Below, in pieces: positions 1 to 9,374 of a DNA stretch of 16,845 bases (position 1 is the stretch's first letter; every line of letters starts with the position of its first letter). Origin of the DNA: Dunaliella salina (taxonomy: Eukaryota > Chlorophyta > Chlorophyceae > Chlamydomonadales > Dunaliellaceae); assembly GCA_002284615.2 (NCBI GenBank), contig MU070531.1:52625-69469 (forward strand). Direction: 5' to 3'. A model generated the notes under the pieces. That model did not search any database and had not been told where the DNA came from. It saw only the letters and a program-made list of their open reading frames with translations. Position numbers and translations under genes: made by a program.

Positions 1-338
1 CACTCCTGCTGCTCGAAGCCTGTCGAGCGCACGATGGAGGTATCGTGCGCTAGAAAGCAGCAACGTGCGCTCGATGATGTCAAGCTCACCTTTCCACTAC
101 TGCTGCTCGAAGTCTGTCGAGCGCACGATGGAAGTATCGTGCGCTAGATAGCAGTATCCCGCGCTAGAAGCAAGCCCATCGGTCGAGCGTTAGACTGCCA
201 TCGAGCGCTTGATGCGCGTCTAGCGCTCGTTGTGTGCATTCTGATGCTAGACTCGGCCATCGTGCGCTCGATGCAAGCTGCTCGATGGCGTTCTAGCGCG
301 CGTTGGGTGCGTTCTTGCGCTCGATCGAGCGTCTAGCA
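1..338. repeat. GC-rich degenerate repeats with a 94-bp direct duplication
   Basis: The block starting at 1 recurs from 95, giving a period of 94 bp; similarity is strong for about 55 bp and then fades. Each copy contains an inverted repeat GCGCACGAT / ATCGTGCGC with a 6-base loop (27-35 with 42-50, and 121-129 with 136-144). The rest to about 338 is rich in short variants of CGTGCGCTCGATG and TCTAGCGCTCG. I see no coding potential: several stops interrupt each frame. It may be the eroded 5' end of the LINE that follows or an unrelated satellite; the window edge hides its left limit. Confidence 0.75.
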
Positions 339-1552
339 GAAGTGGTTTCCCTGAGTGAAGATGAGTATGATTACGGTGATCAGAGGGCGGATGAGTGGTA
401 TGAAGTAAGAAAGGGTGGCAGGTATAGGAAGGAAAATAGGGGGAAGGGGCACTAGGAGGGTGGCCGGCCTGAGAACGGCCTGAAGCTACTTGTTCTCAAT
501 GTAGATGGGATAGGAAACCCAAGTAAGGATGCTAACGCTGAAATTAAGATAAAGGATGTATGTGGCTTGGTCGGAGGTCATGATGTATCTATTCTTGTAG
601 AAACAAGAACCAAGAAGTTCGAAAGACAATTGCCTTGTTTGCCTGGATATGCTGTGCACATTGTCAACATGGCGGATGAGCTTGAGGGTAGAAAAGGCCA
701 TGGCATAGCCGTCCCGCGGTGAGTGCCCCCAGTTGTGCAGATCATGTCAGCTTCCTCTGCTACAGTGAGCACTTGCAGTGCATATGGTTGAAGTGTGCAA
801 AGTGCATGTTTGGGCTTGATGAGGATGTTGTGCTTGGTGCTGTTTACATAAATCCGCATAGTGCAGAGTTCAGTTCAAAAAAACTGGAGAGTCATTACGC
901 TCACCTGTTTGAGGATGTGCTTGACACGCTCCAGGTGTCCCCTCACGTTTTACTATGTGGTGATTTCAACGCTCACGTGGGAGTGCTGAGTGAAGTGAGT
1001 GATGCGTACTTCAACTTCGTTGTTGACTGCCCTGAATTTTTGGAGGCAAGGAGGTGTGAATGTCATTATGTGAATAAGTCTGGCAAACTACTGGTAGACT
1101 TGGCAGCAGCATCAAACCTGGCAATAGCTACAGGGCGGGTGGCTGGTGATAATGGGCAGCCATCTTTTGTTGGGTATTATAAAGATAGGAGGAGTAGGCC
1201 TGACCATGTCATGCTGTCGCCTGCCTTGTACAAACTTGCGCAAGCATTTCAGATGCTGGACACTTTTGCTTCAAATTATTGTGGTTTGAGCATGGCTTTT
1301 AAAGTTGCGGGTAATCCAGGCATGAATGCAGCCAATGAAAGGAAGCATGTGTGCCAGGCAGGGTTGTGTGACAACAAACTGACGTTGCAATGGGATCACG
1401 ACAGAGCTTTTGCCTATGCCCAGCATTTGGTTAACAACGCAGAGCTTTTGCATCAATTTGATGAGGCAGAGGCTGCGAGCGATGCTAATAAACTTGCTTT
1501 TTGTGTGCGCTTTCTCGTCCTGCAAGCTGCAAGTGATAGGGCTGTGGGCATG
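339..1552 (+). pseudogene. LINE fragment: N-terminal linker and APE-like endonuclease domain
   Basis: An acidic then basic linker runs in frame to a stop at 453-455. The endonuclease follows from 456, with LLVLNVDGI near 486 and the metal-binding Glu in ILVETRT. A frameshift at about 717 moves the reading to the frame of 719-1552, which carries LCGDFNAHVG (Asp at 962-964) and RPDHVMLS. The family's closing Ser-Asp-His motif reads SNYCGLS here: Asp to Asn and His to Tyr, each explained by one transition, so two catalytic residues appear lost. In active LINEs this domain nicks target DNA for target-primed reverse transcription. The fragment ends abruptly at the Ty3 5' LTR. The GTG at 719 is not a credible start. 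Confidence 0.85.
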
Positions 1553-1841
1553 TGTAAAGACGAGTTACATGCTATGTACTATCTTTGTACATAATTACTG
1601 GCATGAACCCATCTTGGGTTGTCACTTTGTGTGAGGAAGGAGTTATACTCCTCGGGGGATCTGTTTCAGGCCAGACTAATCATAATAAGAGTTCCTCTTA
1701 TCTTGATTTGCCTACGGCCTAGGTAGAGATTCACGGAGAGAGGCGTGTTTGGAGCCTCTCCTCCTCCATACTTCGAGCCCCCTATGGTTCTTCGAGACTA
1801 GCACGCCGAGGTAGGCCTTGCGCCCACTCTTAGCTGCTACA
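1553..1841 (+). repeat. Ty3 5' LTR
   Basis: It begins TGTAAAG and ends GCTACA, giving TGTA...TACA inverted ends. Positions 1553-1838 align without gaps to 8547-8832. A one-base spacer and a primer-binding site follow it directly, which fixes the 3' edge at 1841. Promoter and polyadenylation signals are expected here by family but I cannot point to them. Confidence 0.93.
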
Positions 1842-1842
1842 T

Positions 1843-1857
1843 TGGCAGCGAAGCAGG
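1843..1857 (+). other. Ty3 primer-binding site
   Basis: The sequence TGGCAGCGAAGCAGG starts with the TGG expected opposite a tRNA 3' CCA and lies one base after the LTR. It nearly matches the PBS of the TRIM in the THI4 intron. The priming tRNA cannot be named without the host tRNA set. Confidence 0.7.
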
Positions 1858-2050
1858 CTGATCCTTGGGGTCCTTGCTTCGGCTCGCCACACGCCTCGCG
1901 CACTTTCGCTATACCGTGAGCATGCAACGCAGTTCTCCCATCAAGCTTACCGCGCACAGTCGGGTAGCTGATAGGCTGAACACGCAATCGCTCTCATGAG
2001 CCAAGCCGCGTAGGCTACGGTTCACGGGCAACACGCATGGTTTTCGTCCT

Positions 2051-3193
2051 TTGCATGATGGTGATGATGGCCCTAACCGCGATGATGTTACTCCCCTTCC
2101 CGCCCACCCGCAGGTGACCCCTCCCCAAGCGGCCGACAAGGCTAAGGCTGAAAAGGCGTCCAAGCGGACAACGGTGGAACGGGACGGTGCCCTTGATGGT
2201 GAGACCCTTCTGGCTGCCAACCCACCCGCCCTTTCCCCCTTCAAAACGAAGGTGAGTGATTGGATCAGGATGGATATGCAGTATGCAGCTGAGCTGTTAG
2301 AGGTGTTTTGCAATGGCAATGTAGACCTTGCATGCATGCTCATTGAGGGACATCAATTTGCCACCCTACCTAGCCACGTGCAACATGCATTAGTGAGCAC
2401 ACGCTCCATTGGCACCTCTCTTGTGCACATGCACCACAGGTTCACGGCCCAGACTTCGGCTGATGTCCTTGCAGCTCCGACCCTTCTTGAGACCTTGAGC
2501 GACTCCGAGGGTGAAGACGGACATGTGCATGCCACCACACTGCCCTCTAAGGTAGGTGTTGGCAATGCAAAGTGGATGCCCAAACCTGCAATTTTCACTG
2601 GTGCTGAGGATGTTGATGAAACCCTCTTCACTTATGAGACTTACTTTGAGTGCACTGGTCAGCCCAAGTCTATTTGGCCTCAACTGGTTCTGACTTTGCT
2701 TGGTGACAAAGCGCGCTCTGCATGGTTGGCACTTGCTGTTCCCCCTACTGGAGGCACCCCCTCCTCACGGACACCAGCGACCCCTCCGCGGAGGGTCCGC
2801 AAGACAGTGCCTCCCCCTTCCTCAGGATGCACACTTGCGGACCCTCCGCGGAGGGGTCGCGGACTCCGCAGGATGATCCCTTCCGCACGGAGCCTCCGCG
2901 GGGAAGGTCATTCACGGATACTCCGCGGACCCTCCTCAAAAAATAATCCTTCCTCACGGAGCCTCCTCACGAACCCTCTGCGGAGGATTTGCGGACTCCG
3001 CAGGATGATCCCTTCCGCACGGAGCCTCCGCGGGGAAGGTCCCTTATGGACCCTCCGCGGACCCTCCTCAAAAAATAATCCTTCCTCACGGAGCCTCCTC
3101 ACAAAACCTCTGCGGAGGGTCCGCGGACTCCGCAGGATGATCCGTTCCGCACGGAGCCTCCGCGGGGAAGGTCCCTCACGGATACTCCGCTGA
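2051..3193 (+). CDS. Ty3 Gag, 5' part, running into an in-frame repeat block
   Basis: The reading frame opens at 2000 after a stop. It has no ATG before about 2269, so the true start is uncertain; 2051 is a TTG. Residues about 180-232 carry the retrotransposon Gag core: KPAIFTGAEDVDE, then a YFECTG segment, then LLGDKARSAWLALAV. In the family this region forms the particle that packages element RNA. From about 2745 the frame leaves recognisable Gag and enters Arg/Ser/Pro-rich text encoded by 132-bp tandem repeats, ending at a TGA at 3191-3193. That tail is probably not original Gag: the repeat block interrupts the gene, and Gag-like sequence resumes after it in other frames. Confidence 0.75.
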   Translation: MHDGDDGPNRDDVTPLPAHPQVTPPQAADKAKAEKASKRTTVERDGALDGETLLAANPPALSPFKTKVSDWIRMDMQYAAELLEVFCNGNVDLACMLIEGHQFATLPSHVQHALVSTRSIGTSLVHMHHRFTAQTSADVLAAPTLLETLSDSEGEDGHVHATTLPSKVGVGNAKWMPKPAIFTGAEDVDETLFTYETYFECTGQPKSIWPQLVLTLLGDKARSAWLALAVPPTGGTPSSRTPATPPRRVRKTVPPPSSGCTLADPPRRGRGLRRMIPSARSLRGEGHSRILRGPSSKNNPSSRSLLTNPLRRICGLRRMIPSARSLRGEGPLWTLRGPSSKNNPSSRSLLTKPLRRVRGLRRMIRSARSLRGEGPSRILR

Positions 3194-3205
3194 CCCTCCT
3201 CAGAA
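2745..3205. repeat. GC-rich 132-bp tandem repeat inside gag
   Basis: Units begin near 2842, 2974 and 3106, an exact 132-bp period, with a diverged partial unit before them (about 2745-2841). Each contains the 12-bp palindrome CCTCCGCGGAGG or a one-base variant, GACTCCGCAGGATGATCC, and a short A-rich spacer. Because 132 is a multiple of 3, the repeats stay open in the Gag frame and encode 44-residue units. Base composition differs sharply from flanking gag. Confidence 0.9.
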
Positions 3206-3900
3206 CTTACCTCTTGTCCACCACACTAGCATACATTAGCTATTGTGCCCATGTGAGGGTGTGAATGCCTGGGTCCTCTTGCAAGCATGGATGCCCAACA
3301 AGCCCTCATGCAAGCATCCTTTACACCTCAATTTCAAAAGCAAGAAAACATGTTTGCCATAACAGGCCAGAAAAAGGGCAAATCCCCAAAGGACTCTAGC
3401 TCTACCACACGCGATCACACTGTTGCCATTCTACAAGCCGAACAGCTAGTATGATGGTCTCAATGCACATGTCAAAAAAGAAGCACGGATTGACCCGCGT
3501 ACGGGTAAATTCTGGACAGACTTTGATGCATTTGCAACGCACATTGTGACACTTGAGACACACACACACACACAAGCCACACAAGCAATTCACTTTCCCT
3601 CGCCTCAAGGGTGGTGTGCAGAAAACAAAAGCCCACATTGCCGCTGCTAAAATTGTTGCTGCTACATTGGTTTCTGCACAGGGCAACAAGACCCACCACC
3701 AAGGAGGCAAGGGGAGGCACTAGGGAGGCAAGCACGCCGCCGCAGGCCCCTTGGGCACTGGAGCATGGCAAGCCGCCAAGAAACACAAGAACAATGGCGG
3801 TAAGGGTGCCCAACAGGCTTCTGGTCCCCGAGAGATGTCCTCAGAAGAGTGGGAAGAATTTCAGCAATTTCTTGCTTTTAAGGCGAGCAAGAAAAAATAA
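3206..3900 (+). pseudogene. Ty3 Gag, 3' remnant in broken frames
   Basis: Segments suggest the end of Gag. 3287-3454 encodes a 55-residue Gln-rich and Lys-rich stretch (MDAQQALMQASFTPQF near its start). 3450-3557 gives KEARIDPRTGKFWTDFDAF in another frame. After a short AC repeat (3557-3574) a third frame runs to the TAA at 3898-3900 with a TAG at 3721-3723; it is Gly/Lys-rich and ends with SSEEWEEFQQFLAFKASKKK. I see no convincing CCHC zinc knuckle. Assignment rests on position between the Gag core and protease and on composition, so it is less certain than the Gag core. Confidence 0.55.
3557..3574. repeat. Short AC microsatellite in the gag remnant
   Basis: About nine AC units. The reading frame that looks coding before it (mod 3 = 0) differs from the one after it (mod 3 = 1), so a length change here probably caused the frameshift. 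Confidence 0.8.
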
Positions 3901-4026
3901 ACCAAGCACAGGCGAGAGTGCTTCCTGCCTTGTGTGATGAGCTGACCTTGTGTCCAGACCCGCGTCCACCTCCAGGCATTAGCTAGCCAACCCTGTTTGG
4001 TGCTCTTTTGAGTTTTTTCTGCCTGT

Positions 4027-5088
4027 GAGGTTTTCGCAGAGTCTGGTTTTGTGCGTCTCTTGGACCCTTTTGAAAAAGCAAACAGCTCCCTCACATTGAG
4101 TGACTATCTAGCCACAGACATATCTGGGCAACATGTCATGTTAGCCACTCAGCCACAGCATTTTGCAAAGGCATTGCAGCACTATTTGGATTCCAAAAGC
4201 AAATCAAAGGAAGAAACTTCTTTGTGTGCATTGGTTCATGCTAACCATGCACTCTTTGCCAAGTGGAGGCCATATCTAGTGGGCATGAAAAGGGTAAACT
4301 GTCCAGGAATCCCTGGTTTTGCATTNTGGGTGGATAAGTCAAATCCACTTGAAAAGCCTGACTCTAAGTTAGACTTACTTGCGAAAGACCCTGACCACTA
4401 TATGAGCTTTCATGGATTGGCTAGTGGAGCACCAGCATTGTTCCTAGCGGACTCAGGTGCAACACACAGCTTTGTGGACTCCAATTTGCTAAGCAATATG
4501 GGTTTGCCCGCCTTCCATCTAGACAAGCAGTCTTTGGCTACAACAACATAGAAGAAATATCAACTTCGAAATGTTGCATAAAAGTCAAGCTGCAAAATCA
4601 CATTAGTGACATTGAATGTCAGGTGGTAAACATGAACCAACAATATGATGTGATCTTGGGCCAGGATTGGTTTCTGAAAACTGATGCTAATCTGAATTTT
4701 TCGATGCGTGCACTTCAAGCTTGAGTCATGAAACATGGACATAAGTACACCATTAAATCTGCTAAAGCAGAGCCCGAATTTGCAAACTTGGAGTCTGCTA
4801 GTGTGCACTCAGCAAATTTAAATGCAGCACACCTAAAAAGACTTTCAAAGCAACCTTGTGCAAGATCTTTTATGATCAAAGTCACAGACTCGGGTATCGA
4901 TTCAGGTCAAGCAAATCGGCCTTCACCTGCAGTGCAGAAAGTGCTCGATGATTTTCCAGAAGTAACCAAGCCTAGAAACTCATTGCCGCCCGTAAGAAAG
5001 ACGGCTCACACCATACCTCTGGAGCCTGGTCATAAACCCCCATTCAGACCTATCTTCAGGCTTAGCCCAATTGAGCTTGCTGAAGTTG
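4027..5088 (+). pseudogene. Ty3 aspartic protease and linker to RT
   Basis: The frame at 4051-4551 holds the catalytic signature LFLADSGATHSFVDS (around 4440-4485), with the DSGA form of the retroviral-type D-T/S-G-A motif. A frame break near 4528 moves the reading to frame 0, which continues with a segment ending in DVILGQDWF, the typical C-terminal end of Ty3 proteases. A TGA at 4722-4724 interrupts it. 4728-5088 encodes the protease-RT linker ending in [15 protein letters not shown], after which another frame break near 5085 leads into RT. The enzyme would process the polyprotein. One N lies at 4326. Codon 4051 is only an internal Met-like position. Confidence 0.85.
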
Positions 5089-6588
5089 AAACAGGTATCT
5101 GAATTACTTAAGCATGGGTTAATTGAACCAAGTTCTTCTCCGTATGGTGCCCCAGTTCTGTTCGTAGCAAAGAAAGATGGTACTCTTCGCATGTGTATTG
5201 CTTACCGTGCACTTAATAAAATAACTATCAAGAACAAGTACCCACTACCAAGAACAGACCAGCTGTTGGATTCTTTGTCTGGTGCGAAAGTCTTTTCAAG
5301 TCTGGATTTGCAATCTGGGTATCACCAAGTTCGCATTCCTGATGAAGATGTACCAAAGACAGCCTTCAAGACGCCCTTTGGTCACTATCAATTCATAGTT
5401 CTTAGCTTTGGTTTGACCAATGCGCCCGCAACTTTCCAGGCCACAATGAATGACATCTTCCGACCTTACCTCAACAAGTTTGTGGTGGTTTACATTGATG
5501 ACATTCTCATCTTCAGTAAAACACATGAAGAACATGCTGAACACTTGAGACAAGTAATGCACGTACTTCATGATGAAGATTTTAAAATCAAGCTCTCCAA
5601 ATGTGAGTTTGAAAAGCCTGAGGTAAAGTTCTTGGGACACATAGTTGGTGTTGATGGTATCAAAGTTGATCCAGCTGAGACAGCTGCCGTAGAGAACTGG
5701 TCAGTACCTCAAAATCTTTCTTCCCTTAGATCATTCTTGGGTCTAGCAACTTATTTCAGAAAGTTCATTCAAAACTTCTCTAGAATTGTTGCTCCCTTGA
5801 CAAATCTAACAAAGAAAAATGAGCCTTATGTTTGGTCTTTAAATTGCCAGGAAGCATTTGAAAAGGTGAAACATGCCTTGACCCATGCACCTGTGCTAGC
5901 CTTACCGGACTTCACCGAGCCATTTGATGTCATCACAGATGCATCCGTAGAAGGTTTAGGTGCTGTCTTGATGCAAGAAGGCAGGCCACAAGCTTATGAG
6001 AGTCGCAAGCTAACACGCCCCGAAGGTAACTACACAACTGGTGAGCAAGAACTGCTCGCTGTAGTACATGCTTTAAAAATATGGCACTGTTACTTGGAAG
6101 GGCCTTTATATACGGTTCTTACGGATCATAATCCACTAACTCATCTCATTACCCAACCTAATTTGTCAAGAAGGCAAACTCGGTGGGTTGAGTATTTACA
6201 AAGGTTCAGATTCAACTGGTTATATAAGCCTGGCAAGGACAACACAGCTGCAAATGCTCTTAGCAGAAATCCACCTGATAATCCAAATGAACAGGATGGA
6301 AAAGAGCATGCCAGCGTCCTTATGCTGCTTCTTAAAATGCACCTTAAACCTATTCAAACAAGAAATAGAAGTGTCAAACCAAATGAACCTATGCACACTG
6401 TGCAACAATGTATGCCTAAACGCAACCACAAAAGGAAACATCCGGAACCCGAGCTCAACGAGGATGCATCCTTTGTTGATGAGCGGCGTTTTTCAAATGA
6501 CCAAAGCACCGAGCTCTCTGACGGGGGGGGGGAGAGGGTGAAGCGTTCAATGCTATGCATAACCATTCTCTTAGGAATGACTCTGTGA
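5071..6588 (+). CDS. Ty3 reverse transcriptase and RNase H
   Basis: A 505-residue open frame. RT covers about residues 5-175: [20 protein letters not shown], then [16 protein letters not shown], and the catalytic YIDD at 141-144. RNase H follows with acidic residues Asp290 (VITDAS), Glu325 ([10 protein letters not shown]) and Asp352 (VLTDHNPL). The frame then enters a low-conservation linker and ends at 6586-6588 after passing a G10 run. Real homology starts near 5089, where the upstream frame breaks, so 5071 is not a genuine start. The domains copy element RNA to DNA and degrade the RNA strand. All catalytic residues checked are present although the polyprotein as a whole is broken. Confidence 0.96.
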   Translation: MSLLKLKQVSELLKHGLIEPSSSPYGAPVLFVAKKDGTLRMCIAYRALNKITIKNKYPLPRTDQLLDSLSGAKVFSSLDLQSGYHQVRIPDEDVPKTAFKTPFGHYQFIVLSFGLTNAPATFQATMNDIFRPYLNKFVVVYIDDILIFSKTHEEHAEHLRQVMHVLHDEDFKIKLSKCEFEKPEVKFLGHIVGVDGIKVDPAETAAVENWSVPQNLSSLRSFLGLATYFRKFIQNFSRIVAPLTNLTKKNEPYVWSLNCQEAFEKVKHALTHAPVLALPDFTEPFDVITDASVEGLGAVLMQEGRPQAYESRKLTRPEGNYTTGEQELLAVVHALKIWHCYLEGPLYTVLTDHNPLTHLITQPNLSRRQTRWVEYLQRFRFNWLYKPGKDNTAANALSRNPPDNPNEQDGKEHASVLMLLLKMHLKPIQTRNRSVKPNEPMHTVQQCMPKRNHKRKHPEPELNEDASFVDERRFSNDQSTELSDGGGERVKRSMLCITILLGMTL

Positions 6589-7619
6589 CTGGGGGGTCTG
6601 GAGGTTATCCAGCCGCTGTTCAAGTGGAAGATACCTTAGACTTAATCCGGCGTGGATATAAGGAAGATGCTACCTTCAACAATAAAGCATTCTTGGAAAA
6701 ACACCAACTGGTACTTGGTAAAATGAACTTGTGGTTCACTCCAAATGAGCGCTTAGCCATACCTGATGTTCTTGAAGTCAAGAACACTATCATCCACAAT
6801 TGCCATGCACCTCCGTGTGCTGGACATGTGGGTGCCCTTAAAACAAAGCACTTAGTGGAACGCGATTTCTGGTGGCCAAGATTGGCCAAACATGTTCGCA
6901 AATTTGTGCAGACATGTACTGTCTGCCAAGCAAACAAAGGCAGCAACCAATTGCCGCCTGGACTTTTGAATCCTCTTCCAATTCCTGAGGAACCATGGGA
7001 AAGTGTCAGCATGGATTTTATCACGCATCTACCCAAAACTAGAGAAGGGCATGAAGCCATCCTTGTGGTTGTAGATCGCTTGACCAAAATGAAACATTGC
7101 ATTCCTACACATACCACACTGTCAGCTCTTGGAGTGGCACATCTTTACAAAGATCATGTGTGGAGGCTCCATGGCTATCCAAAGAACTTTGTCACGGATA
7201 GAGATTCCAAGTTCACAAGTATATTTTGGGAGGAACTGCAAAAGCAGTGTGGCATTAAAAGCCACAAGTCCACCGCTTATCACCCACAAACGGATGGTCA
7301 GACTGAAAGAGTAAATAGAATACTCGAGGATATATTGAGGCATTACGTAAGCCCTCGGCAGGATGATTGGGATACTCACTTGGCAACTGCTGAGTTTGCT
7401 ATCAATAACTCGTACCAGGAGTCAATCAAAACCACACCCTTTCGCCTTAATAATGGCAGGGACCCTCGTACACCTCTTTCTTGGGAAATTCGGACTCCTT
7501 CCAAGGTTCCAGCAGTTCAAGACTTCACAAATAGTTTGCAAGACGACCTCCAAAAGGCCAAGGCAGCCTTACAGGCCGCACAGCAAAGACAAAAACCTCA
7601 AGCTGACAAAAAGCGATGA
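6534..7619 (+). CDS. Ty3 integrase (zinc-binding and catalytic core)
   Basis: The frame continues RT-linker sequence after the G10 run (6523-6532) in a shifted register; a Met codon lies at 6555 and residues here are numbered from it. The HHCC zinc region has two His around [12 protein letters not shown] and two Cys in TCTVCQ. The catalytic triad is Asp154 (SMDFITHLP), Asp215 (VTDRDSKF) and Glu251 (DGQTERVNR), with exactly 35 residues between the last two, the classical DD35E spacing. The frame stops at TGA 7617-7619, but homology continues beyond in the same frame, so this looks like a single nonsense change (for example CGA to TGA). The product would insert element DNA into host chromatin. 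Confidence 0.95.
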   Translation, partial: EGEAFNAMHNHSLRNDSVTGGSGGYPAAVQVEDTLDLIRRGYKEDATFNNKAFLEKHQLVLGKMNLWFTPNERLAIPDVLEVKNTIIHNCHAPPCAGHVGALKTKHLVERDFWWPRLAKHVRKFVQTCTVCQANKGSNQLPPGLLNPLPIPEEPWESVSMDFITHLPKTREGHEAILVVVDRLTKMKHCIPTHTTLSALGVAHLYKDHVWRLHGYPKNFVTDRDSKFTSIFWEELQKQCGIKSHKSTAYHPQTDGQTERVNRILEDILRHYVSPRQDDWDTHLATAEFAINNSYQESIKTTPFRLNNGRDPRTPLSWEIRTPSKVPAVQDFTNSLQDDLQKAKAALQAAQQRQKPQADKKR

Positions 7620-8126
7620 GACATTAACTATACTCCATTTGATTTCTCAATTGGAGGTGAAGTCATGCTGAGTACCAAAAATGTGAAGCTTAGGCTACCT
7701 GGTACACCCAAGCTAATGCCTAAATGGATCGGTCCACTTCAAGTGATTGAGCGTGTCAATCCAGTAGCCTTCAGACTAAAGCTTCCACCTCAATTGAGGA
7801 TACATGATGTATTTCATGTTTCACTATTGAAACCATTCAAAAGCGATGGGTGTACCAAACCTCCACCATTTTCCTTTGAATTGGATGGTGAGCAATATTT
7901 CCGCGTGGAACGAATTGTGTCACATCATGTGGATTGGATCACTACACGCAAAGCCACCCCACAAAGACCCAAGGCCCGGAAGCCAGTATTGAGATACTTG
8001 GTCAAGTGGGAAGGGTACTCTGATATCCATAACACATGGGAGCCAGAAGAAAATCTGACAGAAGACACACTGACAGAAGAAGTACTCTGTGCCTACAAGG
8101 AATACATGGGCATAACCCACCCATAA
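7620..8126 (+). CDS. Ty3 integrase C-terminus with GPY/F motif and chromodomain
   Basis: It lies in the same frame as integrase, separated only by the TGA at 7617-7619; the first Met-like codon is at 7665. Residues counted from 7665: about 18-41 carry the GPY/F module (KWIGPLQVIERVNPVAFRL), and about 77-131 form a chromodomain, with YFRVERIV, an inserted basic loop, YLVKWEGYSD and NTWEPEENL. In chromoviruses this domain directs integration towards marked chromatin, and its aromatic residues (Y, W, W) are present here. It ends at TAA 8124-8126. Without readthrough or repair it would be detached from the integrase core. Confidence 0.92.
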   Translation, partial: DINYTPFDFSIGGEVMLSTKNVKLRLPGTPKLMPKWIGPLQVIERVNPVAFRLKLPPQLRIHDVFHVSLLKPFKSDGCTKPPPFSFELDGEQYFRVERIVSHHVDWITTRKATPQRPKARKPVLRYLVKWEGYSDIHNTWEPEENLTEDTLTEEVLCAYKEYMGITHP

Positions 8127-8546
8127 CCTTGTTATCCTGGATAACTCTGGCCCAGTTATTCATTCTTTTATTGCAAACGTCTACGTTCTGCAAAAGTGCA
8201 AATACATGAGTCGACACATGTACACTTATTCTTGCCAAGTACGAGAAGTTTATGTTGCATTGGTAAACCGGACTGATCATCCGCTTAGCCACAACATCAT
8301 TCTTTCCATAACTTTATCACCTCCTTTGGAGTTGGTAAGACCTTGCCGTGCACAGGCAACACACTTAAAACGTGTGAAGGGTACAATTCCCTCATGTTGC
8401 AACCAGTGTTAACTTACTCTTCTCACAGTGGCTTTTGCCCTAAGCAACTACAATGGCAAGCTCTTACACATGCAACAGGGTTACTCCCGGTTTTTCTGAC
8501 CGTCTTCTCAACCTAAGGACAGGTTTCTTTTTCCCGGGGGGGGCAA
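8127..8546 (+). other. Ty3 3' untranslated region with polypurine tract
   Basis: No coding signal is seen. A G8 run at 8536-8543 followed by CAA lies directly before the 3' LTR at 8547 and is the likely polypurine tract that primes plus-strand synthesis. Confidence 0.65.
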
Positions 8547-8832
8547 TGTAACAACGAGTTACATGCTATGCATTATTTTTGTACATAATTACTGGCATTA
8601 ACCCATCTTGGGTTGTCACTTTGTGTGAGGAAGGAGTTATACTCCTCGGGGGATCTGTTTCAGGCCAGACTAATTATAATAAGAATTTCTCTTATCTTGA
8701 TTTGCCTACGGCCTAGGTAGAGATTCACGGAGAGAGGCGTGTTTGGAGCCTCTCCTCCTCCATACTTCGAGCCCCCTGTGGTTCTTCGAGACTAGCACGC
8801 CGAGGTAGGCCTTGCGCCCACTCTTAGCTGCT
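8547..8832 (+). repeat. Ty3 3' LTR
   Basis: It begins TGTAACA and matches 1553-1838 at 276 of 286 positions. The last three bases of the 5' LTR (ACA) have no counterpart: the sequence changes to LINE text (tgtcttcc) at 8833. The right end therefore seems slightly eroded or rearranged, which also explains the lack of a visible target duplication. Confidence 0.93.
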
Positions 8833-9374
8833 TGTCTTCCTTAGCAAAGTGTGCTTTTGTGCGTGCAAGGAAGCAAAAGGGACCATTAAATCCTGTCTGG
8901 TTCAATGATGAGTGTCATATGAAACGCAAGTGGTTCATAGATGCAGTGAAGCGCGGCGAAGCAAAGCATGCGTGCATGTTTCTAAGGATAGAAAGCAGAA
9001 ATTGCAACCGTAGGACAAAGCGCCGGCATCAAAGGCAGCAGCGCGCGCTGTTTTTAGATAGGCTATATAGAATGGACCCTCAAGTCCATGCCATGATGAG
9101 GAAGAGGAAGACCTCACAGGCCACTCCAGTTGCACCACATGAGTGGAGCTCCAGCAAGCATTTGCATAAACATTTGCTCGAGCAAGCATTTGCATAAACA
9201 TTTCCGGGCACAACCAACAGTGCCACAACAGGATAGGCGGAGTTGCGCGGCTAGGACTGCTGGGGGTTCTCGCTTGTTAGGAAGAGATATGGCTGTGCCT
9301 TCAGGTAGGGATCACGCTCCGCCAGAAGTGCTCTTGAGACGTGACGCAGAATGTGGGTGGGTTTTGAAATTTCC
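8832..9374 (+). pseudogene. LINE fragment: connector between endonuclease and RT
   Basis: The frame from 8832 to 9197 encodes a Lys/Arg-rich segment containing GPLNPVWFNDECHMKRKW, the pattern found between the endonuclease and RT of many LINEs (a Trp-Phe-x-x-Glu-Cys cluster followed by basic residues). A 23-bp sequence is repeated at 9153-9175 and 9181-9203; the 28-bp period shifts the frame, and the LINE appears to continue in the frame of 9130-9374, ending in GWVLKFP. The block stops at the MITE at 9375. It continues the endonuclease fragment that ends at 1552, beyond the Ty3 insertion. Confidence 0.8.
9153..9203. repeat. 23-bp tandem duplication in the LINE connector
   Basis: AGCAAGCATTTGCATAAACA plus three T bases occurs twice, separated by GCTCG. 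The 28-bp period breaks the LINE frame. Confidence 0.9.

Larger units (their letters stand above)
1553..8832 (+). mobile_element. Ty3/gypsy LTR retrotransposon, chromovirus type, defective
   Basis: Two LTRs flank, in order, gag, protease, reverse transcriptase, RNase H, integrase and a chromodomain. Integrase after RT places it in Ty3/gypsy; the C-terminal chromodomain places it with chromoviruses. Over the aligned 286 bp the LTRs differ at 10 positions (about 3.5%), 8 of them transitions, so insertion was moderately recent. Defects include a repeat block in gag, an AC-repeat frameshift, frame breaks near 4528 and 5085, stops at 4722 and 7617, and a G10 frame change at 6523-6532. No clean target duplication is visible: gcatg precedes the 5' LTR while tgtct follows the 3' copy. 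It sits inside the LINE in the same orientation. Confidence 0.96.

Noticed and set aside
3..190. CRISPR-like array in the 94-bp repeats
   Set aside because: Only two long imperfect units, eukaryotic context, no regular spacers.
3611..3937. A 108-residue open frame in the gag remnant
   Set aside because: It is a shadow of the Gly/Lys-rich Gag end in another frame and has no recognisable domain.
7617..7619. UGA recoding or an alternative genetic code, because integrase continues in frame after TGA
   Set aside because: The element has other frame breaks and stops, and THI4 exons show no in-frame TGA; a point mutation is simpler.
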